Shown here: positions 36,363 to 43,254 of the stretch, piece by piece
Layout: each line of letters starts with the position of its first letter
Numbering within the stretch: the stretch's first letter is position 1
NCBI GenBank assembly: GCA_944332705.1
Contig: CALVKM010000008.1
Location: 1 to 43,254 of the forward strand
Direction of reading: 5' to 3'
From: an uncultured Bacilli bacterium
GTDB lineage: Bacteria; Bacillota_I; Bacilli_A; RF39; UBA660
DNA: 43,254 bases
Program-made: the position numbers and the translations under genes
Notes under the pieces: model-generated
What the model was told of the DNA's origin: nothing
Database searches by the model: none
What the model saw: only the letters and a program-made list of their open reading frames with translations

Positions 36363-36686
36363 TTAGAAAAATAAAACTTTTATTGCATCCCAAATGCCTC
36401 CGATACCTTCAGTTAACACTTTTTGCACTGATTCGGTTAGTTTATCTCCAGCTTCAGTAAATGTATTACTATAATCTACCCGCTCTTCTAATATATAATC
36501 TTCAACATCAACGGCTTTACCTTCGATTACATCTTGTTCAAACCTTTTGATTGCCTCATCTGTAAGAGCGACTTTATTACCTAGGGAAGCCTCATAATAA
36601 CCACTAATGGATGCAATATATAGGCCAATGAAAATTATAAATAAAATTGTAAGTAATCTTAAAAACCAATTTTTCTTTTTTTTCAT
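36363..36686 (-). CDS. YqxA-like (DUF3679-like) membrane protein
   Basis: 107 aa. A KKKKNW start, one membrane helix (about 8-27) and an acidic extracytoplasmic tail. The name rests mainly on position: spoIIP-yqxA-lepA-hemW is the Firmicutes order, and size and topology fit. Sequence similarity cannot be judged by eye. It overlaps spoIIP by 4 bases. Confidence 0.6.
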   Translation of the reverse strand: MKKKKNWFLRLLTILFIIFIGLYIASISGYYEASLGNKVALTDEAIKRFEQDVIEGKAVDVEDYILEERVDYSNTFTEAGDKLTESVQKVLTEGIGGIWDAIKVLFF

Positions 36687-37627
36687 GATTCTCCTTTCAA
36701 ATAATCATATAAAACTCTTGCAAATACCTTGAGTGAATTATTAACCTCTTCAATATAATTATACTGACCACCAACTTCAATTAAAATGGTATTTGGATCA
36801 AAGTCTTGGTTATAAATACCATTAGCTCCAGCATTATCCTTTTGTAGTACTCCTCTAGTTAAACTTGGATCAATTGCTTTTATTTTTTCATTTAGAGCAT
36901 TAGCTAAATCTAGGTTAGGTTGATAGTTTTCATGTTTAAGACCTACTACAAACATCATTTTTGCATATTTTACACCATCAATTTCTGTTGTAGTCCTCTC
37001 ATAACTTCCGGCATCCCGATGAAGATCAATGAAAAACATTAAACTTGGATTATCTATTTTAGCTTGTTCAAGTAAAATTCGACTTGCTTTATAACTACTA
37101 TTATATTTCCAACCATTAGTATTTAAAACATCTACAATGCTATTATCTTCAACTAAAGCATTAATACCTAAATCACTTAAGTATTCCTTTAAAATATAAC
37201 TTCCTAAATAAACGGTATTATTTATATTAAAAGTATCGGAAAAATCTGAAACATAGCTTTCTGTCTGATGTGAGTTATAAATGTAAACTAAGGGTTCATC
37301 ATTAGTAATTATTTCTTCTTCAATCTCTGAATTAACAGGTGTACTTAACTGAGTATCGTTTATACCACTATTAAATTCTTTAATACCAAAAGAATATTTT
37401 AAAAGAAATTCTGTGCTAGACAAATTAGTAATGTCAGCAAGATTATAATATCCATAAGAAGAACCCACTAAATAATTTAAATAAGTATTATTATTTAATT
37501 CAACATCAATATTATCAAATAATAACTTAAATGAGAGTATAAACGAAGCTATTATTACTATTATTACCCCTAATATTTTAAATCCCCAAATTTGCACTTT
37601 TTTTCTTCCTTTAAATTTTGCTTTCAT
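36683..37627 (-). CDS. spoIIP: Stage II sporulation protein P (SpoIIP)
   Basis: About 314 aa. One N-terminal membrane helix (about 14-35) precedes the SpoIIP domain with VYIYNSHQTESY, FFIDLHRDAGS, MMFVVGLKHENYQPN and ILIEVGGQYN. SpoIIP is the cell-wall amidase/endopeptidase of forespore engulfment, acting with SpoIID and SpoIIM. The ATG at 37627 has AGGGATGAT upstream; another ATG two codons earlier is possible. It is the strongest evidence in the window for sporulation ancestry. Divergent from rpsT, as in Bacillus-type synteny. Confidence 0.92.
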   Translation of the reverse strand: MKAKFKGRKKVQIWGFKILGVIIVIIASFILSFKLLFDNIDVELNNNTYLNYLVGSSYGYYNLADITNLSSTEFLLKYSFGIKEFNSGINDTQLSTPVNSEIEEEIITNDEPLVYIYNSHQTESYVSDFSDTFNINNTVYLGSYILKEYLSDLGINALVEDNSIVDVLNTNGWKYNSSYKASRILLEQAKIDNPSLMFFIDLHRDAGSYERTTTEIDGVKYAKMMFVVGLKHENYQPNLDLANALNEKIKAIDPSLTRGVLQKDNAGANGIYNQDFDPNTILIEVGGQYNYIEEVNNSLKVFARVLYDYLKGES

Positions 37628-37720
37628 AATCATCCCTAAAATATCATACTATATTTATGGTAAATATTATGTCGAACTAAGGAATATAATTAAAAATTTT
37701 TCATGAATATTAAAAATTAC

Positions 37721-37749
37721 TTGATAAAATACCTAATATTTGATAAAAT
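37721..37749 (+). promoter_or_regulatory. rpsT promoter
   Basis: TTGATA (37721-37726), 17-base spacer, TAAAAT (37744-37749), 28 bases before the start codon. Confidence 0.7.
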
Positions 37750-37777
37750 AATGAAGAAAACAAGAAGGGAGCGAATT

Positions 37778-38041
37778 ATGGCAAATATTAAAAGTTCAAA
37801 AAAAGCAATTAAAGTTATAGCTAAGAAAACAGAAAATAATCATGAACTTAAAATGCGTGTACATAACCTTATTAAAAACTGTGAAAAAGAAATTGCTGCT
37901 AATAACAAAGAAGCAGCAGACAAATTGCTTAAAGACTTTCAAAAATATATGGATAAAGCAGTTAGTAAAGGTTTAGTTAAGAAAAATACTGCTGATCGTG
38001 AAAAATCTAGATTGACACAAAAAATAAAAAATATGAAGTAA
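37778..38041 (+). CDS. rpsT: 30S ribosomal protein S20 (bS20)
   Basis: 87 aa from ATG 37778 (GAAGGGAG site). MANIKSSKKAIK start, then the HELKMRVHNLIKNCEK and KGLVKKNTADREKSRL segments that define S20. The reading frame is open 25 codons further upstream, but that part crosses the promoter and is not coding. Confidence 0.96.
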   Translation: MANIKSSKKAIKVIAKKTENNHELKMRVHNLIKNCEKEIAANNKEAADKLLKDFQKYMDKAVSKGLVKKNTADREKSRLTQKIKNMK

Positions 38042-38089
38042 CAATTGTTTACTTTATTTTTTTTTGATATTATTATTATAGGTGATAAA

Positions 38090-39067
38090 ATGAAAAAAAT
38101 AGTTGTTCCCATAATTTGTATAGTATTGCTTGCTATAACTTTTATTTATTTGAATCCTATAACTGATGCTCTTGCATCTTTTATTAGTAATGAAGCGGTT
38201 GTAGTTATAAAAAATAATAATAAATATACTAAAGACATAGATTATTTATTTGCTCAAAGAAGTGATGATTATATCCCTTATAGTTATCAGGATTTATTGA
38301 ATATTTATTATAGTGTTATTAATAATGGTTGGAATGAGTTTACTTTTTATTGTCCAGATGAATATAGTGATTGCTTAGATGATGTATCAACTATTAGTAG
38401 TGATGATTTAATACTAACTCATTTAAATAATTATGTTCATCCTTTTAATAGTTTTACTAATATAAAAACAAGTATAAATACTAATGGGGAAATTACTTTG
38501 AAAATAGATTATTTATACACAGATGAAGAAATAATAGAGATTGATAAAGAAGTTGATAGAATAATTGCAGAAATTATTAATGATAAAATGGATAATAAAA
38601 ACCAACTAAAAACAATTCATGATTATATAATTAATAATACTAGATATGATACAACAAGAAACGAATATGAAGATAGTGAATATGAATCTAACACAGCATT
38701 TGGTCCCTTATTTCAGGGATATGCTACGTGTAATGGTTATACCGATTTAATGGCAATATTTTTAACTAAACTAGGATATAATAACTATAAAATAGCTACT
38801 ACTCCTGAAGATTTAGGAAGTGAAACTGAGACTGGTCATATTTGGAATGCCATATATCTTGATGGTACTTGGTTACATATTGATTTAACTTGGGATGATC
38901 CTGTACCAAATCCCGATGTTAGTGACCAAACAGATTTTTTACTCGATACCTACTTTTTAGTTACAACTGAAAAAATGCATGAAGAAGATACATCCGGAGA
39001 AGTATTAATAAAACATACCTTTAATCCATTATACTATCTTGAATTCAATGAACAAAAGTCAAAATAA
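38090..39067 (+). CDS. Secreted/membrane-anchored transglutaminase-like protein
   Basis: 325 aa from ATG 38090, which follows ATAGGTGAT; an upstream in-frame ATG has no ribosome site. N-terminal signal-anchor (about 3-22). Transglutaminase-like core with the Cys in GYATCNGYTDLMA, the His in GHIWNAIYLDGTW and the Asp in HIDLTWDD, the complete Cys-His-Asp triad. It probably acts on extracytoplasmic proteins or peptides as a protease or crosslinker; the substrate is unknown. Its 3' end abuts the right end of the tnpB element, so the last residues may have been altered by that insertion. Confidence 0.88.
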   Translation: MKKIVVPIICIVLLAITFIYLNPITDALASFISNEAVVVIKNNNKYTKDIDYLFAQRSDDYIPYSYQDLLNIYYSVINNGWNEFTFYCPDEYSDCLDDVSTISSDDLILTHLNNYVHPFNSFTNIKTSINTNGEITLKIDYLYTDEEIIEIDKEVDRIIAEIINDKMDNKNQLKTIHDYIINNTRYDTTRNEYEDSEYESNTAFGPLFQGYATCNGYTDLMAIFLTKLGYNNYKIATTPEDLGSETETGHIWNAIYLDGTWLHIDLTWDDPVPNPDVSDQTDFLLDTYFLVTTEKMHEEDTSGEVLIKHTFNPLYYLEFNEQKSK

Positions 39068-39073
39068 ATTTTT

Positions 39074-39180
39074 GACTATCCTTGTATCACTACAAGGCAT
39101 TTCTGCTTCACCAAGTCCTTTAGACTCTCCACAGACCAACTTCGGATGGTCGCCACCCTACTATTTTCATTTTATTTATA
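39074..39180 (-). ncRNA. Probable omega-RNA (reRNA) at the tnpB 3' end
   Basis: In minus-strand order after the tnpB stop: stem GACCA/TGGTC (39134-39151), stem AGTC/GACT (39114-39126), then a terminal hairpin CCTTGTA-GTGA-TACAAGG (39080-39097) with a GNRA loop. The layout matches the 3'-end guide RNAs of TnpB elements, in which bases beyond the right end form the guide. The 5' end inside tnpB is not determined. Confidence 0.6.
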
Positions 39181-40327
39181 TTAAACTTTGCATATATATT
39201 TTTAATCCTTCAAACATTATATTGATACTAGCATTGATATCACGATCATGTATATATCCACATTTAGGACATTCCCAACTCCTTATACTTAAATCTTTTA
39301 ATTTCTTGTTTTGATATTCACATACTGAACAAACTTGGCTACTTGGATAATATCTATTTACTTTATATAATTTTTTGTTTTTCCAAAGACATTTGTATTC
39401 CAAGACTCGTTTTATTTCTGCAAGTGGGATATTCACTAAATGTTTTGCTATACTTTTTGTTTGATACATTGCTTTAATATCTAAATCTTCCATTACGATA
39501 ATATCATTATCTTTAACTATTTTATTTGTTATATCATGGATTAAATGCTTGCGGATATTTTTAAGTTTCATATATGCTCGTTTTATTTTTAATTTTATTT
39601 TTTCTCTATTTTTACTTCCTTTTTGACATCTTGCAAGAGCCTTTTGTAATCCCTTAATTCTTTTATTAATATTTGCGCATTCTAGGGTGTTTTCTATCTT
39701 TTCATTATGACTAGTTATTATTAAATCTTTTATACCTAAATCTAATCCTACAATACTTCTAGGTTGAAATGGTTGCTCTATTAGTGGCTCTTCCACTAAT
39801 ACACTAACATAATACTTAAGCCCTTCTCTTCTTATAACTGCACTTTTGATATTACCGACAAAGACTTCTTTATTTCTATATCCTCTGATAGGTACTTCTT
39901 TTAACTTTGGTAATGTTATTGTTCTATTTTTTAAATCTACTCTAATACTTTCGTAGTTTTTATCTTTATAAGTACTTTTAATATTATTGGTTTTATAACT
40001 ATTACCTATATCTTTATTTTTAAATTTAGGAAATCCATTATTTTGACTAAAATATCTATGATATGCATTTTCCAAATCAAATACAGGATTTCTTAAACTG
40101 CAACTATCTACTTCTTTTAACCAGGGATAACTTTTACATAATTGTGGTATTTCTTTTATTTGTTCATAACAAGTTTTTGATATACCTGTTTTTTTATATT
40201 CATTTATTCGTTCTTCTAAAAAATGATTATATATAAATCTAGAACAACCAATAGTTTGATTGATTAACTTTTTTTGTTCATTGTTAGGATATAATCTAAA
40301 TTGATAACCATTTAAAATAGTAGTCAT
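39176..40327 (-). CDS. tnpB: RNA-guided endonuclease TnpB
   Basis: 383 aa. N-terminal YQFRLYPNNEQKKLI opening. RuvC-like catalytic residues are in place: D196 in VGLDLGIKDL, E280 in IIVMEDLDI, and Asp in HDRDINASINI (361-363). A CxxC...CxxC zinc ribbon is present (C333, C336, C353, C356). All motifs are intact, so an active nuclease is likely. TnpB cuts DNA at guide-matched sites next to a short motif and helps keep the element in place. AAGGAGG lies nine bases before ATG. Confidence 0.93.
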   Translation of the reverse strand: MTTILNGYQFRLYPNNEQKKLINQTIGCSRFIYNHFLEERINEYKKTGISKTCYEQIKEIPQLCKSYPWLKEVDSCSLRNPVFDLENAYHRYFSQNNGFPKFKNKDIGNSYKTNNIKSTYKDKNYESIRVDLKNRTITLPKLKEVPIRGYRNKEVFVGNIKSAVIRREGLKYYVSVLVEEPLIEQPFQPRSIVGLDLGIKDLIITSHNEKIENTLECANINKRIKGLQKALARCQKGSKNREKIKLKIKRAYMKLKNIRKHLIHDITNKIVKDNDIIVMEDLDIKAMYQTKSIAKHLVNIPLAEIKRVLEYKCLWKNKKLYKVNRYYPSSQVCSVCEYQNKKLKDLSIRSWECPKCGYIHDRDINASINIMFEGLKIYMQSLI

Positions 40328-40351
40328 ACCAAATTTCCTCCTTGTAAATCA

Positions 40352-40381
40352 AGTATACCAAAACAGTTGTTTTGATGTCAA
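40352..40381 (-). promoter_or_regulatory. tnpB promoter containing the left-end palindrome
   Basis: Minus-strand TTGACA (40381-40376), an 18-base spacer, then TATACT (40357-40352). The palindrome CAAAACA-AC-TGTTTTG fills the spacer, so whatever binds or folds it could affect transcription. Confidence 0.7.
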
Positions 40382-40420
40382 TAATTTTATTTAAAAAAAG
40401 TATAACTTTCCTATTATACA

Positions 40421-40447
40421 AAAAAGCTCACAAAATGTGAGTTTTTT
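40421..40447 (-). terminator. Intrinsic terminator of the NAGPA-domain gene
   Basis: CTCACA (40427-40432) pairs with TGTGAG (40436-40441), extended by A/T pairs, with T-runs on both strands. The minus-strand gene stops at 40447. Confidence 0.8.
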
Positions 40448-41667
40448 TATTCCACTACTTTAAATATCGTTGGTATTCCCCGAGTTTTATGTCTTAGGGC
40501 TGAATCAATTGGGTCATTTATTAGTTCATTATTGATAACTAACGCACTAGATGTTCCCCCATCTAAGTTGGCGGCATTAATAGCACCATAGTTTTGCATA
40601 ATTTCAGCAAGATCACGAATTGAAGCTCCAGCAGTACGAAATTCATTAGAATCAACAACAAGCATTAGAACTATACCATCTTTTCTTTGTCCTATCGCAG
40701 TCCTAGCGGCATAACCCCAACCACCATTACCACCCATTTCAACCATTTTTCCATTAACAATTAAAAATGGGCCCATAGTTACAGCATCTCTTATACCATA
40801 ATCAAGAGCATCTCTAGCTGAGGCATCACGAAGTAAAACTAGTCTATTTTCTAAATCAAAGCCAATTATTCCGCCGTTATTAGTACTGTAGATGTTATCA
40901 GTTATTATTTTACCATCAGCAATAGTTACTCCCAAAGGATTGGCACCATTACTATTATAATTTGGATCATAAAAACCTCCGCCATTAATAGCTAAAACAG
41001 CTCCTTGTTCCTCGGCCATATCATAAATATATTGGCCACTTACACCAAGACGTTTACTAACCCCCACCCTTATTTTACTAGCATCATATATAACTGCAAG
41101 GTATGCATCACAACCATTAACTTCAAATTCAATTATTTTATATAAAGCATCTTCATCTCTTTCAAGTACTGCTCTTTCGAATTCATTTTCATATACTACT
41201 TCTTCATCAAAAGTTATCAAATTAGGGTCAGTATCACTATCACTTCTACCAACATAATTATTAGCTAAAACTTCATTTATCGTATCATCATTATAAAACC
41301 ATTTACAATAATGTTGATGATTCATTGTAGCCATGGCTGTTGTAATTAACCAAGTACGAAAATTATCTACTGGACCATATAAAATAAATAAAAATACAGA
41401 ACATCCGACAGCATAAATTCCTATAAAAGTAGAAAATATAATTGTTTTTGTTTTTTTTAATCCGCGACTATACTTAAATCTAATAAGTAAAAATATACTA
41501 TATATTAAAAGAATAACACTAAGTATTAAAATAGTTAAAGATAATCTTCTATTAATATCACTAATTAAATAATCACTATTACATCCTATTATAAAGAATA
41601 CTAAACTAGTAAATATTAAAAACAAACTACTAAGTAATAATATTATCCCCTTTTTCTTTGAATGCAT
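40447..41667 (-). CDS. Membrane protein with phosphodiester glycosidase (NAGPA) domain
   Basis: 406 aa. Three or four N-terminal membrane helices (to about residue 115) precede an extracytoplasmic NAGPA domain: AINGGGFYDPNY, GVTIADGKI, TMGPFLIVNGK, ARTAIGQRKDGIVLMLVVD and NLDGGTSSALVIN. The family removes or trims sugar-1-phosphate linkages, often in exopolysaccharide or wall-polymer metabolism. The substrate here is unknown. It follows miaA on the same strand after a short gap. Confidence 0.88.
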   Translation of the reverse strand: MHSKKKGIILLLSSLFLIFTSLVFFIIGCNSDYLISDINRRLSLTILILSVILLIYSIFLLIRFKYSRGLKKTKTIIFSTFIGIYAVGCSVFLFILYGPVDNFRTWLITTAMATMNHQHYCKWFYNDDTINEVLANNYVGRSDSDTDPNLITFDEEVVYENEFERAVLERDEDALYKIIEFEVNGCDAYLAVIYDASKIRVGVSKRLGVSGQYIYDMAEEQGAVLAINGGGFYDPNYNSNGANPLGVTIADGKIITDNIYSTNNGGIIGFDLENRLVLLRDASARDALDYGIRDAVTMGPFLIVNGKMVEMGGNGGWGYAARTAIGQRKDGIVLMLVVDSNEFRTAGASIRDLAEIMQNYGAINAANLDGGTSSALVINNELINDPIDSALRHKTRGIPTIFKVVE

Positions 41668-41689
41668 AATTAATTCACCACTTTAATAT

Positions 41690-42565
41690 TTATACCATAT
41701 TTTGTTTATTATTACAAGCTTCTATATATTTTTTTACTTCATTTATTGTTTTATTAAAATTAGCAAAATCAACATTAAACCAAGTTATGTCCATTTTATT
41801 ATTAAACCAAGTATATTGTCTTTTGGCATAATGTCTAGAATTTTTCTTAATTAATTCCTTAGCTTCTTCTTCATTTATTTCTCCATTTAAATAACTTATA
41901 ACCTCTTTATAACCTATTGCTCTATTAAGTATTTTAGAAGTTTTATCTTTATTATATAGATTCTTTACTTCTAAAACTAATCCATCATTAAACATTTTAT
42001 CAACTCGTTCATTAATTCTTGCATATAATTTATCTCTACTTGTTGTAAGACCAATAAATAATGTGTTTGGATAAAGTAGTTTAGGTTCAACTGTATCAGT
42101 TATTTTCTTATTTAAAAAACGAACCATTCTAACTCTGTTGTTTTTATCAATTTTACTATTTTTATTTTTCTTTAAAACCATTTCATATAATTCTTCATTA
42201 CTATATTCTTCATAAGTTTCACTATTTTCATCTTCATAAAAACGATAATCCATTAAAGCAGCACTAACATACAATCCAGTTCCACCACAAATAATAACAT
42301 TTTTATTTTTGTATTCTTCAAGTATTTCTCTTACATCTTTTTGATATTCACAAACACTATATTCTTCATCTATATTTTTTATATCAATTAAATAATGTTT
42401 AATACCTTCTTTTTCATCTTCAGTTACTTTAGCACTACCAATATCAAGGCCTTTATATATTTGAACAGCATCTGCATTAATAACTGGAGCATCTAAATAT
42501 TTAGCAAGTTCAATACTCATTTTAGTTTTACCTACTCCTGTTGGACCAACAATTACTACAATCAT
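41690..42565 (-). CDS. miaA: tRNA dimethylallyltransferase MiaA
   Basis: 291 aa. GPTGVGKTKMS (P-loop), NADAVQIYKGLDIGSAK, HYLIDI, VIICGGTGLYVSAAL and SRHYAKRQYTWFN are all diagnostic. It prenylates A37 of tRNAs reading UNN codons. I chose ATG 42565, which has AGGTGAT upstream, over a GTG three codons earlier. Confidence 0.96.
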   Translation of the reverse strand: MIVVIVGPTGVGKTKMSIELAKYLDAPVINADAVQIYKGLDIGSAKVTEDEKEGIKHYLIDIKNIDEEYSVCEYQKDVREILEEYKNKNVIICGGTGLYVSAALMDYRFYEDENSETYEEYSNEELYEMVLKKNKNSKIDKNNRVRMVRFLNKKITDTVEPKLLYPNTLFIGLTTSRDKLYARINERVDKMFNDGLVLEVKNLYNKDKTSKILNRAIGYKEVISYLNGEINEEEAKELIKKNSRHYAKRQYTWFNNKMDITWFNVDFANFNKTINEVKKYIEACNNKQNMV

Positions 42566-42611
42566 GAAAATCACCTAAGAATATTATATAGAAAAATGTA
42601 TTAAAAAACAA

Positions 42612-42640
42612 TTGTAATATTTTAAAATTTTTGGTATATT
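42612..42640 (+). promoter_or_regulatory. Promoter of antisense RNA 1
   Basis: TTGTAA (42612-42617), 17-base spacer, TATATT (42635-42640), followed by atatatgtaagtgtta. The same arrangement recurs at 42956-42984. Confidence 0.65.
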
Positions 42641-42646
42641 ATATAT

Positions 42647-42717
42647 GTAAGTGTTACCCGCATTGGGTAGCATCGATTGTGTTTCGACGCTACATTTTAC
42701 TTGTTGGCGTCTTTTTT
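42647..42717 (+). ncRNA. Candidate antisense antitoxin RNA 1
   Basis: About 70 nt: a 5' hairpin (TGTTACCC 42652-42659 / GGGTAGCA 42665-42672) and a 3' terminator (GACGCTA 42686-42692 / TGGCGTC 42705-42711, then six Ts). Its 3' part is antisense to the end of the small hydrophobic peptide gene on the other strand. Ends are inferred from promoter and terminator. Confidence 0.55.
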
Positions 42718-42780
42718 CTGGTTACCATAAATAATGATAACTAAAATTATAATTACTTGAAGAAAAATATCTTCGTTCAT
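42697..42780 (-). CDS. Candidate type I toxin: 27-aa hydrophobic peptide
   Basis: The peptide reads MNEDIFLQVIIILVIIIYG then NQKKDANK: acidic N-terminus, one membrane-spanning stretch, basic C-terminus. This is the general shape of Firmicutes type I toxins. AAAGGAG lies 13 bases upstream, a long spacing, with an out-of-frame ATG-CAA-TGA between. A minus-strand promoter is visible upstream (TTGCAA, 16-base spacer, TATAAT, transcript start near 42872). The overlapping antisense RNA strengthens the case. No sequence family assigned. Confidence 0.5.
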   Translation of the reverse strand: MNEDIFLQVIIILVIIIYGNQKKDANK

Positions 42781-42870
42781 TGCATTATCACACTCCTTTA
42801 CAGGATAACCTTCCTAACCCCCAAAGAAGGAGGAAAGTTGGACAACACGATGCCTCACCAATACAGGTAA

Positions 42871-42908
42871 CAGTTATCTATTATAATGGTTATATTTTTA
42901 TTTGCAAG
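42871..42908 (-). promoter_or_regulatory. Promoter of the hydrophobic-peptide mRNA
   Basis: On the minus strand, TTGCAA then a 16-base spacer then TATAAT (plus-strand attata, 42880-42885). The predicted mRNA starts AGATAACTGTTAC, a sequence shared with the second unit at 43103-43115. Confidence 0.5.
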
Positions 42909-42955
42909 CGATTCAACACGCATCGACAAAACAAGCCAAAATTCGACATAATAAG

Positions 42956-43135
42956 TTGCAATTTTAGTAAACTTGTGATATATTGTATATGTAAGTATTA
43001 TTGTAGATAATGCTTATATAAATCTTTTATAATTATCATGAATAAAGGATTTATTAATCATAAGCGGCCTCCTTAACCTTGGATTAAAGGTTATTGGCAC
43101 TCCGTAACAGTTATCTTGTATAACTGTTATTTTTT
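42956..43135 (+). ncRNA. Second antisense-RNA unit (homolog of unit 1)
   Basis: Promoter TTGCAA (42956-42961), 17 bases, TATATT (42979-42984), then gtatatgtaagtatta as in unit 1. The 5' hairpin is AAGTATTAT (42993-43001)/ATAATGCTT (43007-43015). A middle hairpin TAACCTT/AAGGTTA (43074-43093) and a terminator AACAGTTAT (43106-43114)/ATAACTGTT (43120-43128) with a T-run follow. Predicted length is about 145 nt. Confidence 0.5.
43014..43061 (-). CDS. 15-codon ORF with strong ribosome-binding site in unit 2
   Basis: ATG 43061 is preceded by TTAAGGAGGCCGCTT, one of the best Shine-Dalgarno sites in the window. It encodes MINKSFIHDNYKRFI, which is not membrane-spanning. It occupies the position of the hydrophobic peptide gene of unit 1, so it may be a decayed toxin or a regulatory leader peptide. 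Very short; coding status unproven. Confidence 0.35.
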   Translation of the reverse strand: MINKSFIHDNYKRFI

Positions 43136-43142
43136 AAGGAGT

Positions 43143-43171
43143 TCGACAAATATTTTAAATCATGTTATAAT
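43143..43171 (+). promoter_or_regulatory. Promoter reading out of the window
   Basis: TCGACA (43143-43148), 17-base spacer, TATAAT (43166-43171). The -35 element is part of the recurrent TTCGACA motif. No gene begins in the remaining 80 bases. Confidence 0.5.
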
Positions 43172-43254
43172 AACTTGGTAGACCAACTATAATGTGTCAA
43201 GAGAAAATTGAACATTAATGAAAAATAATATGAAATAGTAAAAGTTGGCATGAC

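Larger units (their letters stand above)
39070..40382 (-). mobile_element. Solo-tnpB IS200/IS605-type element (no tnpA)
   Basis: About 1.3 kb. Right-end hairpins lie at 39080-39097, 39114-39126 and 39134-39151, tnpB is in the middle, and the left end carries the perfect palindrome caaaaca-gt-tgttttg (40359-40374). No tnpA transposase is present in the window, so it depends on one in trans or is immobile. Exact ends are estimates; IS605 elements leave no target duplication to anchor them. Confidence 0.75.

Noticed and set aside
37648-37675. TCGACA-16-TATAGT as the spoIIP promoter
   Set aside because: It would leave only about ten bases of leader, overlapping the ribosome site; kept only as a note in the TTCGACA finding.
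1-43254. GGCC avoidance as support for the R-M specificity
   Set aside because: GGCC does occur (for example near 526, 8417, 14763 and 22134), so there is no full avoidance. A statistical test was not possible by eye.
43190-43254. Sequence tgtcaagagaaaattgaaca as an insertion-sequence end
   Set aside because: Only a vague resemblance to IS3-type ends; no transposase and the window stops. Not supportable.
1-43254. tRNA and rRNA genes
   Set aside because: No cloverleaf with a GTTCRANNC arm or rRNA core sequence was recognised in the intergenic regions.

Overview
The window comes from a low-GC Gram-positive bacterium (Firmicutes/Bacillota, Bacilli-like) using the standard code: TGA is used as a stop and Trp is TGG. 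It has both PolC-type and DnaE-type DNA polymerase III alpha subunits, the rpsT / spoIIP-yqxA-lepA-hemW order, yqeG-yqeH, and yceD-rpmF. spoIIP suggests a lineage with sporulation ancestry. Many starts follow a GGTGAT-like Shine-Dalgarno, and most genes lie on the minus strand. I infer an uncultured gut-type organism from the overall character; nothing in the sequence proves it.

Layout, left to right. 0.1-2.3 kb: priA. 2.45-4.7 kb: a large surface protein with a retroelement-type variable region (VR2), beside a 49-aa ribbon-helix-helix protein. 5-8.5 kb: SPFH/NfeD membrane pair, a DUF1292-like protein and a 603-aa coiled-coil protein of unknown function. 8.5-13.4 kb: yqeG-yqeH-mutL-(beta-propeller-like)-yceD-rpmF run. 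13.4-15.1 kb: two paralogous membrane-anchored proteins. 15.3-16.2 kb: a PD-(D/E)XK transposase-like nuclease, with a helically phased TGTCGA array upstream. 16.4-23.6 kb: dnaE-polC. 23.6-25.5 kb: a HaeIII-like (GGCC) restriction-modification pair. 26.4-30.9 kb: a complete diversity-generating retroelement (DGR). 31-32.9 kb: small genes including rpmB. 32.9-38 kb: hemW-lepA-yqxA-spoIIP and the divergent rpsT. 38-39 kb: a transglutaminase-like protein. 39.07-40.38 kb: a solo tnpB element with a probable omega-RNA. 40.4-42.6 kb: a NAGPA-domain protein and miaA. 42.6-43.25 kb: two tandem antisense-RNA/small-peptide units that look like type I toxin-antitoxin loci.

The DGR is the standout. In transcription order (minus strand) it holds the target gene with VR1, the template repeat TR, a MutS-domain-I-like protein, Avd, the reverse transcriptase and a small ORF. 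TR and VR1 align over 103 nt without gaps. They differ at 19 positions, all of which are adenines of the coding-strand TR (19 of 30 A; 0 of 73 other bases). That is the signature of A-specific mutagenic retrohoming. The RT, however, carries YMND instead of YxDD at its catalytic motif, which predicts loss of activity. The cassette therefore looks recently active but possibly frozen, or served in trans by another RT. TR is bracketed by 30-nt direct repeats with a compensatory base change and by strand-specific hairpins, which suggests a large structured DGR RNA. The second target, about 26 kb away, has a VR with many non-A differences, so it was not recently written from this TR.
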